64,000 bases of DNA from Rhodoluna sp. KAS3 (GTDB lineage Bacteria; Actinomycetota; Actinomycetes; Actinomycetales; Microbacteriaceae): the NCBI RefSeq assembly GCF_026000575.1, contig NZ_AP026910.1, forward strand, positions 62,001 through 126,000, in the 5' to 3' direction. The position numbers and the translations under genes are program-made. Positions 34,522-42,371 of the stretch are shown here, in pieces; positions within the stretch are counted from its first letter, which is position 1, and every line of letters starts with the position of its first letter. Under the pieces are notes generated by a model that saw nothing but the letters and a program-made list of their open reading frames with translations, had not been told where the DNA came from and did not search any database.

Positions 34522-35106
34522 CAGCGCAATACCAAGTTCAAACGCCTGGTTGCTAGGCAGGCCAAGGGCTGCGTGCTCTGGGGTTACGCCAGCGGTTCCG
34601 CTAACTACGCCCAGGCTGTCGGCCTGAATGCGTTGCTGTTCGTGCCAAACCTGGCCCAAAATTAGGTGCAAAATTGCTGCTGCCGCGGTCTCTGCGGTGG
34701 CTGATTCAAACCCGCCGCCAGCAACCGCTCTGGCCAAGCGCGCCTGGGCCTGATTGGCTCCCAAGCCCAAAGCCAGTGTGCTGCTAACCACTTCGGCACC
34801 ATCTCTAAAAGCAAGTAGCGCGTCGCGCAGTGACTCGGCTTCAGCGCGGGTCGCGGCTTTCCAATCCAAACCCACACCGATTCCCTTTGCGCGCTCGATG
34901 ATCTCGTCGGCGATGCAGGCCAGCAGGGTTTGCTTATTGGCAAAGTGCCAGTAAAGAGCGCCCGGCTGAACCTCAAGGGTCGCGGCCAGTCTGCGCATGG
35001 TGAGGTCGGGCAGGCCCAGCTCATCCAAAATCTTCATGGCAGCGGCCAGCACATCGTCGCGAGTGTGACGCGAAGATTTGCCGGTTGACTCAGTCAAGTT
35101 GCTCAT
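34465..35106 (-). CDS. bioQ: TetR family repressor, BioQ-like regulator of biotin transport
   Basis: A 213-residue TetR protein. The N-terminal helix-turn-helix is DDVLAAAMKILDELGLPDLT, MRRLAATLEVQPGALYWHFA, and NKQTLLACIADEI. The rest is a helical ligand domain. It is divergent from bioY-bioM-bioN, and the intergenic region holds two 13-base palindromes TGAAC-N3-GTTCA. As I recall, BioQ of Corynebacterium binds TGAAC-N3-GTTAC, which is almost identical; this is why I name it BioQ-like. It should repress biotin uptake genes and probably itself. The 3' end overlaps the convergent LLM gene. Confidence 0.8.
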   Translation of the reverse strand: MSNLTESTGKSSRHTRDDVLAAAMKILDELGLPDLTMRRLAATLEVQPGALYWHFANKQTLLACIADEIIERAKGIGVGLDWKAATRAEAESLRDALLAFRDGAEVVSSTLALGLGANQAQARLARAVAGGGFESATAETAAAAILHLILGQVWHEQQRIQADSLGVVSGTAGVTPEHAALGLPSNQAFELGIALLLEGLEQLAHSRNNLGTV

Positions 35107-35213
35107 TTGAGAATCAGCATACTATGCTCTTGAACAGTGTTCAGGTGAACAGCGTTCAAGAGACGCTCGACCACTAACCCCGATGACCACTGACCGCTGC
35201 TAGGAGAACCCCC
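35107..35213. promoter_or_regulatory. Divergent bioQ-bioY promoter region with twin BioQ-type operators
   Basis: Two copies of a 13-base palindrome, TGAACAGTGTTCA (35131-35143) and TGAACAGCGTTCA (35146-35158), lie 15 bases centre to centre between the TetR gene and bioY. A -10-like TAGTAT on the reverse strand (35119-35124) lies just beside them toward the repressor gene. A bound dimer pair would control both directions. Confidence 0.8.
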
Positions 35214-35777
35214 ATGTCAAACCGCAAGCCAATCGAAGTTCGCGACCTTTCAAAGATTGCTGTGTTTGCAGCCATTATTGCTGTTCTAGGTCTACCTGGA
35301 ACCATCCCACTTTTCGGTGGCGCAGTGCCAATTTCAGCTCAGACCCTAGGTGTCATGCTGGCTGGTGCGGTTCTTGGTCCTTGGCGCGGTGCGGTTGCGG
35401 TAATCGTTTTTGAGTTGCTGGTTGCAGCAGGTCTGCCACTTCTTGCCGGTGGCCGCGGTGGCCTGGGTGTCTTCGTTGGCCCGACCGTCGGATTCCTAAT
35501 CGGCTGGATCGTCGGCGCGATCGTTATCGGTCTTATCGTTCGTGCTCACCTTGGTAAGCCGAGCGTGGTGCGCACCGTTCTTGGCTTCATCCTCGGTGGA
35601 ATCGTTGCCATCTACGCTTTCGGAATTCCATTCATGGCTCTAATTCTCGGCATTTCATTCACCGAAGCTTTGGTCGGTGCATCAGTATTCTTGATTGGTG
35701 ACGGAATAAAGGTCGTAATTGCAACAGTTGTAACCCTTGCGCTTTACCGCGCCTACCCAAAGGCTTTCGCAAACTAG
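35214..35777 (+). CDS. bioY: Biotin transporter substrate-binding subunit
   Basis: S component of the energy-coupling-factor biotin importer, 187 residues with about six membrane helices. It has the BioY pattern KIAVFAAIIAVLGLPGTIPL, AVPISAQTLGVMLAGAVLG, and GLPLLAGGRGGLGVFVGPT, the latter forming the biotin pocket. AGGAG lies 8 bases before ATG 35214. The BioM ATPase gene follows after 1 base. Confidence 0.95.
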   Translation: MSNRKPIEVRDLSKIAVFAAIIAVLGLPGTIPLFGGAVPISAQTLGVMLAGAVLGPWRGAVAVIVFELLVAAGLPLLAGGRGGLGVFVGPTVGFLIGWIVGAIVIGLIVRAHLGKPSVVRTVLGFILGGIVAIYAFGIPFMALILGISFTEALVGASVFLIGDGIKVVIATVVTLALYRAYPKAFAN

Positions 35778-35778
35778 C

Positions 35779-36468
35779 ATGCCAAGAACCTCAGCAATCA
35801 GCTTTGACAATGTGACCGTACGATTCGGTGGTCGCTCGGTTCTGCGCAACCTCAACATCAAGTTGGACCAGCGCAGAATTGGTGTCATTGGTCTGAATGC
35901 TTCGGGCAAGTCAACCTTTGCAAGACTGCTCAACGGTTTGGTTACCGCGACCGAGGGCAGGGTTTCAGTTCACGAGATTGACCCGGGCAAAAACCCGATG
36001 GCGGCTAGGCGAGAAGTCGGCTTTATCTTCAGCAACCCTGACATGCAGATCATCATGCCAACCGTGCAAGAAGACGTTGCGTTTTCACTCCGCGGTTCGG
36101 GCCTAGATAAAGCCGAGCTAGAAGCCAAGGTTCGTGCGGCACTGATTAGGTTTGGGCTCTTGGCAGTTGCCGAAGAACCTGCTCACTCACTCAGCGGTGG
36201 TCAAAAGCAGCTTTTGGCAATCTGTGCAATTTGGGTAGCCAACCCGGGGCTGATTGTTGCCGACGAACCTACTGCGCTGCTTGATGCAGCCAACACCAAG
36301 CAAATTGCCAACCTCTTGCTCGATGAACTTGATCAGCAGTTGGTCTTGGTTACCCACGACATGAACCTGGCAGCCCGCTGCGATGTTCTGCTGCACTTTG
36401 AAGATGGCCGCCTTGAGCAAATGGGCGAGCCAGACAAAGTTATTGATCGCTACCTAGCGAGCGTTTAG
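35779..36468 (+). CDS. bioM: Biotin transport ATPase (ECF A component)
   Basis: ABC ATPase of 229 residues that powers biotin uptake. Walker A is IGLNASGKSTFARLLNGL, the Q loop FSNPDMQIIMPTV, the signature HSLSGGQKQLLAICA, Walker B PGLIVADEPTALLD and the switch histidine LVLVTHDMNLA. I start at ATG 35779; an upstream in-frame start overlaps bioY. Its TAG stop shares a G with the GTG of bioN. Confidence 0.93.
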   Translation: MPRTSAISFDNVTVRFGGRSVLRNLNIKLDQRRIGVIGLNASGKSTFARLLNGLVTATEGRVSVHEIDPGKNPMAARREVGFIFSNPDMQIIMPTVQEDVAFSLRGSGLDKAELEAKVRAALIRFGLLAVAEEPAHSLSGGQKQLLAICAIWVANPGLIVADEPTALLDAANTKQIANLLLDELDQQLVLVTHDMNLAARCDVLLHFEDGRLEQMGEPDKVIDRYLASV

Positions 36469-37109
36469 TGTTCAGCCTCTATCGCCCAGGCGCCAGCATT
36501 TTGCACCGCATCAATGGCGGCCCAAAAATCATTGCCCTGGCGGTCATCGTGCTGCTCATCTCTATTACCGGCCGCAACCTGGTTGCGCTATCGGTGGCCG
36601 CGATCGCCATGGTGGTGACGTATTTACTTGCCGGTTTTGGCATCCGCGGCTTTTTGAATGACCTTTGGCAGACCCGCTGGTTGGTGCTGTTGATGGTTGT
36701 GCCGCAGCTAATTTTTCTAACCCTCGAGCAAACCGTGGTCAACTCGGGTCGCGTCCTAGTGAGCGTGATGTTTGCCACTCTGCTTTCGCTGACCACCAAG
36801 ACCTCAGACATGATGATCGCCATCGAGTGTGTGCTTGGGCCGTGGCGCCGATTTGGTGTGGCTCCCGAGGTTGTGGCCTTGCTGCTCTCAATAACCATCA
36901 CGACCATTCCGGTCCTTGCGGGTTTTGTAAATCAGGTTCGCGTGGCTCAATCGGCCCGTGGTTCCAAGCCAAGGTTGAGCCGCACCACGGTTCCGGTATT
37001 GGTGCTGGCCCTAAAACATGCCGATGACATGGCCGACGCTATGGCGGCTAGAGGCGTGACTACCGAGCGCGTGGCATCAGGCAGCCGCGTAAAAGCTCTA
37101 CAGGTTTAG
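36468..37109 (+). CDS. bioN: Biotin transport transmembrane subunit (ECF T component)
   Basis: The T component joining BioM to BioY, 213 residues and about five membrane helices. The start FSLYRPGASILHRINGGPKI is the usual N-terminus of CbiQ/EcfT proteins, and the C-terminal coupling helices carry the A-R-G motif in VAQSARGSKPRLSRT and MADAMAARGVTTE. It uses GTG 36468. The 3' end overlaps the convergent ldh by 12 bases, so there is no room for a terminator. Confidence 0.93.
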   Translation: MFSLYRPGASILHRINGGPKIIALAVIVLLISITGRNLVALSVAAIAMVVTYLLAGFGIRGFLNDLWQTRWLVLLMVVPQLIFLTLEQTVVNSGRVLVSVMFATLLSLTTKTSDMMIAIECVLGPWRRFGVAPEVVALLLSITITTIPVLAGFVNQVRVAQSARGSKPRLSRTTVPVLVLALKHADDMADAMAARGVTTERVASGSRVKALQV

Positions 37110-38048
37110 TTGAGCCAGCGAGTTTGCAATTGCGCTCGCCGAAGCTTCAAATAACAACTGCTCTGATGCATCCATCGGCACATCAATCGCACGAACCGCA
37201 CCGTTTCGGTTAACCAGAGTCGGTACCGACATCGCAATGCCGTCAACACCGCGATAGTTGCTAAGTACTGAGCTCACCGGCAGAATCGCGTTCTCATCTC
37301 GCACAATGGCCTCAACAATGCGTGCGCCCGAAAGCCCAATCGCATAGTTGGTGGCACCCTTGCCTTCAATCACTTTGTAGGCAGCGGTCTTTACCGAAAG
37401 CGCCAATTCATCAAGGTCGGTTCGGGTTAGTGCAGAGCCGGTGTCGGTAATCCACTTACTCAATGGCACTGGGCCGATGTGCGCCTGGCTCCAAAGGGCA
37501 AACTCAGAGTCGCCGTGCTCACCAACAATCAGCGCGTGAATGCTGTCGGTGCTGACCCCAAGCTTTGCTCCAAGCAACCAGCGCAAACGGGATGAATCCA
37601 AAACTGTACCCGATGAGAACACGCGGTTAGAAGGCAGCCCGGTCAGCTTGAGTGCTGCGGTTGCCAACACATCACACGGATTAGTGACCAGCAAGAAGAT
37701 GGCCTCAGGCGAGTGCTCAAGCAGCTTTGGAATCATCGATTCAAGAATTGAAAAGTTGATGCCAGCTAGTTCAAGGCGGGTTTGCCCTGGGTTCTGCTTT
37801 GCGCCGGCAGTGATCACAATTACATCTGAATTAGCGGTCAGGGCAATGTCGGTGCCACCGGTAATAGAAGATGCTCCGGTGAACTGGGTTCCGTGGGCTA
37901 GGTCTAGAACCTCGGCGGTTACCTTGGCTTCATTGATGTCGTACAGAACAACCTCGCGCGCAGACTCACGAATGAGCATGGCGTAGGCCATTGAGGCACC
38001 GACTGAGCCGGCACCGACAACTGAGACCTTAGAGCTTCGCGAGAGCAT
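37098..38048 (-). CDS. ldh: L-lactate dehydrogenase
   Basis: Reduces pyruvate to L-lactate with NADH. 316 residues. NAD site VSVVGAGSVGASMAYAML, the substrate-specificity loop AGAKQNPGQTRLEL, in which Gln rather than Arg points to lactate instead of malate, SGTVLDSSRLRWLLG, and the catalytic histidine in VGEHGDSEFALWSQ. ATG 38048 lies inside the end of ptsI (20-base overlap), so it is the third gene of ptsH-ptsI-ldh. Confidence 0.93.
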   Translation of the reverse strand: MLSRSSKVSVVGAGSVGASMAYAMLIRESAREVVLYDINEAKVTAEVLDLAHGTQFTGASSITGGTDIALTANSDVIVITAGAKQNPGQTRLELAGINFSILESMIPKLLEHSPEAIFLLVTNPCDVLATAALKLTGLPSNRVFSSGTVLDSSRLRWLLGAKLGVSTDSIHALIVGEHGDSEFALWSQAHIGPVPLSKWITDTGSALTRTDLDELALSVKTAAYKVIEGKGATNYAIGLSGARIVEAIVRDENAILPVSSVLSNYRGVDGIAMSVPTLVNRNGAVRAIDVPMDASEQLLFEASASAIANSLAQLNL

Positions 38049-39657
38049 TTAGTGCAGCAGCCTTTGCCTCTTCTGCAGAGGTGGCCGCCAAAACCTTGTT
38101 GGCAATCTCTTTGCAGTCGGCTAGGTCCAGTGAAGACAACGCGTTTCGCACCACAGTCACCTGAGACTTAGAAACGCTCACCGATGAAATACCAAGACCG
38201 GCTAGCACCACAGCAAATGCTGGGTCAGACGCGCTCTCGCCACAAACACCAACTGAAATACCGGCCTTCTTGCCGCCATCAGCAATGCGGGCCAGGGTGC
38301 GAATCAATCCTGGCTGCCAGTGGTTTAGCAAAGCACCCAAAGATGGGTTCATGCGGTCAGCTGCAAATAGGTACTGAGACAGGTCGTTGGTGCCGATGCT
38401 CACAAAGTCAACAACGCCTTCAAGCTGATCAACCATGGCTGCAATAGAAGGTGTCTCAACCATCACGCCAACCTTGTAACCACCGATGCTACGTGCCAAC
38501 TCTGCAAACTGCTTTGCCTCCTGCACGGTTGCAATCATCGGGGCCATAACCCAAACCTCGCGGCCGGTGGCCAAGCGTGCAGCCTCAAGGCTGGTCAGCT
38601 GGTCTTCGATGAACTGGCGGTGGTCCTGAATCAAACGGAATCCGCGCACACCAAGTGAAGGGTTCTCTTCGTGAGGCATGTGCAAGAACGGCACAGGCTT
38701 GTCTGAACCAGCATCGATGGTGCGAACCACGATTGGGCCAGCCGGTGCAGCAGCAAGAATCTCGCTGTAGCTAGCAACCTGCTGATTAATGGTCGGAGCA
38801 GTTGCTGCCGATAGGTAAAGCAACTCGGTGCGGAACAGTCCAACACCCTCAGCCAAGGTTTCGGCCGATGCACCCTGGGCGTCTGCCAAGGTACCGATGT
38901 TTGCGCGAACCGGAATCACTGGGTCTTCGTTCAAGGCCACAAACTCGATTGCCTTGGTTGCCAATGATTCGTCTCCGCCGGTAACTACGCGGTCGCCAAC
39001 TGGGTCAACCAAAACGGTGTCACCGTTTGATAGGTCGGCAGCAGCGCCACAAGAAACCACAGCTGGAATGCTGCGTGAACGGCAGATGATTGCGGTGTGG
39101 CTGGTTGGTCCACCCTTGAGGGTGATAACACCAACTACAGCCTTAGTGAACTGGGCGGTGTCGGCCGGGCTAAAGTCCTCGCCCACCAAAACAATGCGGC
39201 CGGTCTCTGGCAGGGTTAGTGCCATTTCGATTCCGGCTAGGTCTGCCTGCACACGCTTTGAAAGGTCCTGTAGGTCCTTTACGCGCTCGTCAAAGTCAGG
39301 GTCGCCGCCAAGTAGCTCGGCAAAGGTGTCAACCGCCTTGCCATAGCCGGCACCGGCAGTCCAACCCTCATCGATGTTTGATTCAGCTAGCTCAAAAAGC
39401 TCTTCGTCCTCAAGCAAAAACTTGAGTGCTTCGAAGATCTCGGCAGTGGTTCCGCCGGCGCGCTCGCCGAGGGTGTCCAAAGTATTGGCAACATTTGTAA
39501 TCGCTTGCTTAAGCGCAGCCTTCTCGTCTCCTGCAGACTTCGATGACTTGCTCCACTCCGGAAGCGGAGCCTGAGGCTTTACAACAAGGACCTCGCCGAC
39601 TGACGAGTTGAGGCCGACACCTAGGCCAGACAGAACGGTGCCCTGAGCAAGAGACAA
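38029..39657 (-). CDS. ptsI: PTS enzyme I (phosphoenolpyruvate-protein phosphotransferase)
   Basis: Takes phosphate from PEP and passes it to HPr. 542 residues, normal length. The phosphorylated histidine is in LKGGPTSHTAIICRSRSIPA (about residue 184). The PEP-binding domain includes GLFRTELLYLS, NPSLGVRGFRLI, SIGTNDLSQYLFAADR and the active-site cysteine in ISVGVCGESASDP. It follows ptsH after 4 bases. Confidence 0.96.
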   Translation of the reverse strand: MSLAQGTVLSGLGVGLNSSVGEVLVVKPQAPLPEWSKSSKSAGDEKAALKQAITNVANTLDTLGERAGGTTAEIFEALKFLLEDEELFELAESNIDEGWTAGAGYGKAVDTFAELLGGDPDFDERVKDLQDLSKRVQADLAGIEMALTLPETGRIVLVGEDFSPADTAQFTKAVVGVITLKGGPTSHTAIICRSRSIPAVVSCGAAADLSNGDTVLVDPVGDRVVTGGDESLATKAIEFVALNEDPVIPVRANIGTLADAQGASAETLAEGVGLFRTELLYLSAATAPTINQQVASYSEILAAAPAGPIVVRTIDAGSDKPVPFLHMPHEENPSLGVRGFRLIQDHRQFIEDQLTSLEAARLATGREVWVMAPMIATVQEAKQFAELARSIGGYKVGVMVETPSIAAMVDQLEGVVDFVSIGTNDLSQYLFAADRMNPSLGALLNHWQPGLIRTLARIADGGKKAGISVGVCGESASDPAFAVVLAGLGISSVSVSKSQVTVVRNALSSLDLADCKEIANKVLAATSAEEAKAAALNALAKL

Positions 39658-39661
39658 GGTA

Positions 39662-39931
39662 CTAGCCCTTCAGGAACTCTTGGATCTGAGCGTGCAGGTC
39701 TGCTGCAACCGCTGAGTCTTCAGTCTCAAACTGAAGGGTTAGCTTCTCGCCGGTCTTGATCTTTAGAGACATCAGCATCAGTGCTGAGTTGGCCTTAACG
39801 AAGTCCTCGCCTGGGCGACCAATAGTGATGGTCAAACCTGACTCCTTAACCAGCTTCACGATTTGGCTGGCTGGGCGAGCGTGCAGACCGATAGGGTCAA
39901 GAACCTCAACCTCAAGCGAGATAACAGACAT
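39662..39931 (-). CDS. ptsH: PTS phosphocarrier protein HPr
   Basis: An 89-residue HPr. The phosphorylated histidine is in DPIGLHARPASQIV (His17) and the second conserved region reads VKANSALMLMSLKI, with a serine at the usual regulatory place. ATG 39931 has GGAG 7 bases upstream; the TTG directly before it is not needed. First gene of the leftward ptsH-ptsI-ldh operon and divergent from the fructose EII genes. Confidence 0.95.
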   Translation of the reverse strand: MSVISLEVEVLDPIGLHARPASQIVKLVKESGLTITIGRPGEDFVKANSALMLMSLKIKTGEKLTLQFETEDSAVAADLHAQIQEFLKG

Positions 39932-40181
39932 CAAATACTCCGTTTTTTATATAAGTGAGTGGGGTGAACGTACAGTTTCCCACACATATACCCATGGTGA
40001 CAACACACCGCTTTAGCTGAGTTGCCCGGTCTTTTGGGGCTATTCTTCATTTGTATCTTTTCTACAAATAACAATTGTTACTTTCTCGCATCATTTATCG
40101 AAAAATGGCAAGCGCTTCCAGTCTTGCTCAGTATCGTAAATCCGGGTTAGTAATAACAAAGCTTCCAAAGGAGCAAGCAAT
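39932..40181. promoter_or_regulatory. Divergent control region between ptsH and fructose EII genes
   Basis: 250 bases without a gene. TAACAATTGTTA (40069-40080) is a perfect 12-base palindrome. TGGCAAGCGCTTCCA (40106-40120) contains the symmetric core AAGCGCTT and resembles a catabolite or LacI-family operator. Directly after it, TTGCTC (40124-40129) and TTAGTA (40147-40152), 17 bases apart, are a possible promoter for the EII genes. For ptsH, a TATATA-like -10 lies just beyond its ribosome site. A regulator could couple general PTS and fructose-specific genes. Confidence 0.5.
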
Positions 40182-40631
40182 TTGAGTACAGCTGTAACTA
40201 CTGCAGACATCGTTATCGTCGATATTGAAGCAACCACCAAAGAAGAGGCAACCCGTCTTCTTGCAGAGCGTTTGCTTGCTGCAGGCCGCATCACCGAGAT
40301 CGAGGGTTACCTCGAGGCAGTCGCAAAGCGCGAAGAACACTTCCCAACCGGCATCGAGGGTGGCATTGCTATTCCTCACGCACAGAGTGACCTTGTAACC
40401 GCCCCATCAGTTGCAGTAGCAACGTCAGTCGAGGGCATTGACTTTGGTGCCGACGACGGCCCATCGCACCTAATCTTCCTAATCGCAGCGCCAGCATCTG
40501 GCGACAGCGCACACCTTTCGATCCTGGCTTCGCTAGCTCGTAAGGTAATGCACGAGGAGTTCCGCGACGCACTGCGCGCCGACAAGAGCCCAGCATCTAT
40601 CGCAGAGACCGTTACCCGAGAGGTTCAGTAA
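40182..40631 (+). CDS. PTS fructose-type enzyme IIA
   Basis: Phosphotransfer domain of the fructose/mannitol family, 149 residues, as a separate protein. The histidine that takes phosphate from HPr is in GGIAIPHAQSDLV (His66), preceded by KREEHFPTGIEG. The start is TTG 40182 with an excellent AAAGGAG ribosome site; no ATG fits. It is followed after 2 bases by EIIB, so the three EII genes form one operon. Confidence 0.92.
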   Translation: MSTAVTTADIVIVDIEATTKEEATRLLAERLLAAGRITEIEGYLEAVAKREEHFPTGIEGGIAIPHAQSDLVTAPSVAVATSVEGIDFGADDGPSHLIFLIAAPASGDSAHLSILASLARKVMHEEFRDALRADKSPASIAETVTREVQ

Positions 40632-40633
40632 TC

Positions 40634-41068
40634 ATGGCAAAAATCGTTTGTGTCACTTCATGCATCACCGGCATCGCCCACACCTACATGGCAGCAGAGG
40701 CTCTAGAGCAGGCTGGCAAGAAGCTAGGTCACGAGGTAATCGTTGAGACCCAGGGTTCAGCAGGTTCAAACCCACTAAAGCAAGACGTCATTGATTCAGC
40801 TGACGCTGTGATCTTTGGTGTTGACCTAGAGGTAGTTGGCCGCGAGCGTTTCAACGGCAAGCCATACATCGAGGTACCGGTTGCTAAGGCAATGCGCGGT
40901 GCAACTGCACTTATCACTGAAGTTCTAGAGGCAGCTGCCAACGGAACCGCCAAGAAAGTTGGCAACGAAGCTTCTGCTGCTCAACCAGCAGAGAAAGAGA
41001 AGGCGGCAGAGAAGCCATCTTCAGAGAAGAAGGGCGGCTTCCTCGGAGGCCTCTTCGGTAAGAAGTAA
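40634..41068 (+). CDS. PTS fructose-type enzyme IIB with charged C-terminal tail
   Basis: A 144-residue EIIB. The phosphocysteine is Cys10 in VCVTSCITGIAHTYMAAEAL; the usual motif is C-P-T-G-I-A-H-T, so the proline is replaced by isoleucine here. Residues up to about 100 form the domain. The last 40 are Ala/Lys/Glu-rich (AAQPAEKEKAAEKPSSEKK) and end GGFLGGLFGKK. In the common FruA proteins such a stretch links EIIB to EIIC; here EIIC is a separate gene 70 bases on, so the tail may be a leftover linker or a membrane contact. Confidence 0.9.
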   Translation: MAKIVCVTSCITGIAHTYMAAEALEQAGKKLGHEVIVETQGSAGSNPLKQDVIDSADAVIFGVDLEVVGRERFNGKPYIEVPVAKAMRGATALITEVLEAAANGTAKKVGNEASAAQPAEKEKAAEKPSSEKKGGFLGGLFGKK

Positions 41069-41080
41069 GTAATACACAAC

Positions 41081-41105
41081 CTGGGACCACGCCCCGTGGG
41101 CCCAG
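41081..41105 (+). other. Stem-loop between EIIB and EIIC genes
   Basis: CTGGG-A-CCACG, a 3-base loop, then CGTGG-G-CCCAG pair with one mismatch, forming a 10-pair stem with no T run. It may stabilise the upstream message or set the EIIB to EIIC ratio. It resembles in placement the hairpin after the sugar-binding protein gene. Confidence 0.6.
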
Positions 41106-41138
41106 ATCTCAAACTAGAGAGCTAATAGGAGACTCATA

Positions 41139-42281
41139 GTGAGTAACGCATCAATCGGAACTCGCATCCGCCAATGGCTGATGACCGGTGTTTCATACAT
41201 GATTCCTTTCGTAGCAGCCGGCGGTATTTTGATCGCTCTTGGCTTCCTTCTTGGAGCCGCTGCTGCAGGTACTGATGGTATCCACGCGTACGACGCAGCA
41301 AAGATGGGTGTTCCAACCAACGAGGGTGGAGCAGTAACCGGATTTGACCTGCTAAACGTAGGTAACTGGGCATTCATCATCTTCTGGCTAGGTAAGGCTG
41401 CATTCGCATTCTTCGTGCCAGTACTAGCTGGTTACATTGCATTCGCAATTGCTGACCGTCCTGGTATCGCACCTGGCTTCGTTGCTGGTGCACTTGCAAC
41501 CGGTCTAGACGGCAACCCATTGGGTACCGGCACCGGCTTCCTTGGCGCAATCGCTGGTGGTTTCATCGCTGGTTTTGCTGCTCTATGGATCAGCCGCTGG
41601 CCAGTAGCTAACTGGATCAAGCCAGTTATGCCAGTAGTTGTAATTCCTCTACTAGCTTCGATCATTGCTGGTGTTTCAATGGTTCTAGTTCTAAAGACCC
41701 CAATTGGTGCACTTGTTACCGGTCTAACCGAGTGGCTAAACGGCATCTCAACTGCAGGTCTAGTTGTACTAGGTATCGTTATCGGTCTAATGATGGCATT
41801 CGACATGGGTGGCCCAGTTAACAAGGTTGCTTACACCTTCGGTGTTACCGGTCTTGCTGCTGCTGGTGCTGTTGCTTCAGCAACCGAGTTCCAGGTTATG
41901 GCTATCGTTATGGCTGCAGGTATGACTCCTCCACTAGGTCTTGCACTAGCTACCCAGCTACGCAAGAAGCTATTCACCGAGTCAGAGCGCGAAAACGGTA
42001 AGGCTGCATGGCTACTAGGTGCATCATTCATCTCTGAAGGTGCAATCCCATTCGCTGCTGCTGACCCAATCCGCGTGATTCCTTCAATCATGCTTGGTTC
42101 TGGTGTAACCGGTGCTCTAGTTGCTGTATTCGGCAACGAGCTACGCGCACCACACGGTGGTATCTTCGTGTTCCCACTAGTGACCAACGCTCTAACCTAC
42201 GTACTAGCAATCCTTATTGGTACCGCTGTTACTGCTCTTGCAGTAATCGTTGCCAAGGGTATTGGCAACAAGGCTGAGTAA
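41139..42281 (+). CDS. PTS fructose-type enzyme IIC (permease)
   Basis: Membrane permease of 380 residues and about nine helices. Typical fructose EIIC parts: QWLMTGVSYMIPFVAAGGIL, ADRPGIAPGFVAGALA, FLGAIAGGFIAGFAALWI, AFDMGGPVNKVAYTFG, and a late ASFISEGAIPFAAADPIRVI. The start is GTG 41139 with TAGGAG upstream. The gene uses CTA for leucine very heavily, as the sugar-binding protein does, a sign of strong expression. No 1-phosphofructokinase gene is in the window. A terminator follows. Confidence 0.94.
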   Translation: MSNASIGTRIRQWLMTGVSYMIPFVAAGGILIALGFLLGAAAAGTDGIHAYDAAKMGVPTNEGGAVTGFDLLNVGNWAFIIFWLGKAAFAFFVPVLAGYIAFAIADRPGIAPGFVAGALATGLDGNPLGTGTGFLGAIAGGFIAGFAALWISRWPVANWIKPVMPVVVIPLLASIIAGVSMVLVLKTPIGALVTGLTEWLNGISTAGLVVLGIVIGLMMAFDMGGPVNKVAYTFGVTGLAAAGAVASATEFQVMAIVMAAGMTPPLGLALATQLRKKLFTESERENGKAAWLLGASFISEGAIPFAAADPIRVIPSIMLGSGVTGALVAVFGNELRAPHGGIFVFPLVTNALTYVLAILIGTAVTALAVIVAKGIGNKAE

Positions 42282-42312
42282 TCTCAGCAGTACCGTCTTT
42301 TAGACAAATCTA

Positions 42313-42346
42313 GAAAAGGGCCTGGGAGTAATCCCAGGCCCTTTTC
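42313..42346 (+). terminator. Rho-independent terminator after the fructose PTS operon
   Basis: GAAAAGGGCCTGGGA (42313-42327) and TCCCAGGCCCTTTTC (42332-42346) are exact complements with a 4-base loop GTAA, ending in TTTT. It separates the PTS operon from the following polymer-export operon. Confidence 0.92.
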
Positions 42347-42371
42347 CAATAAACTTAGGCAGGTGAACCAC

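Noticed and set aside
38828-39346. A 172-codon forward frame antisense to ptsI
   Set aside because: It lies wholly within ptsI, which has all catalytic motifs; composition is typical of an antisense shadow.
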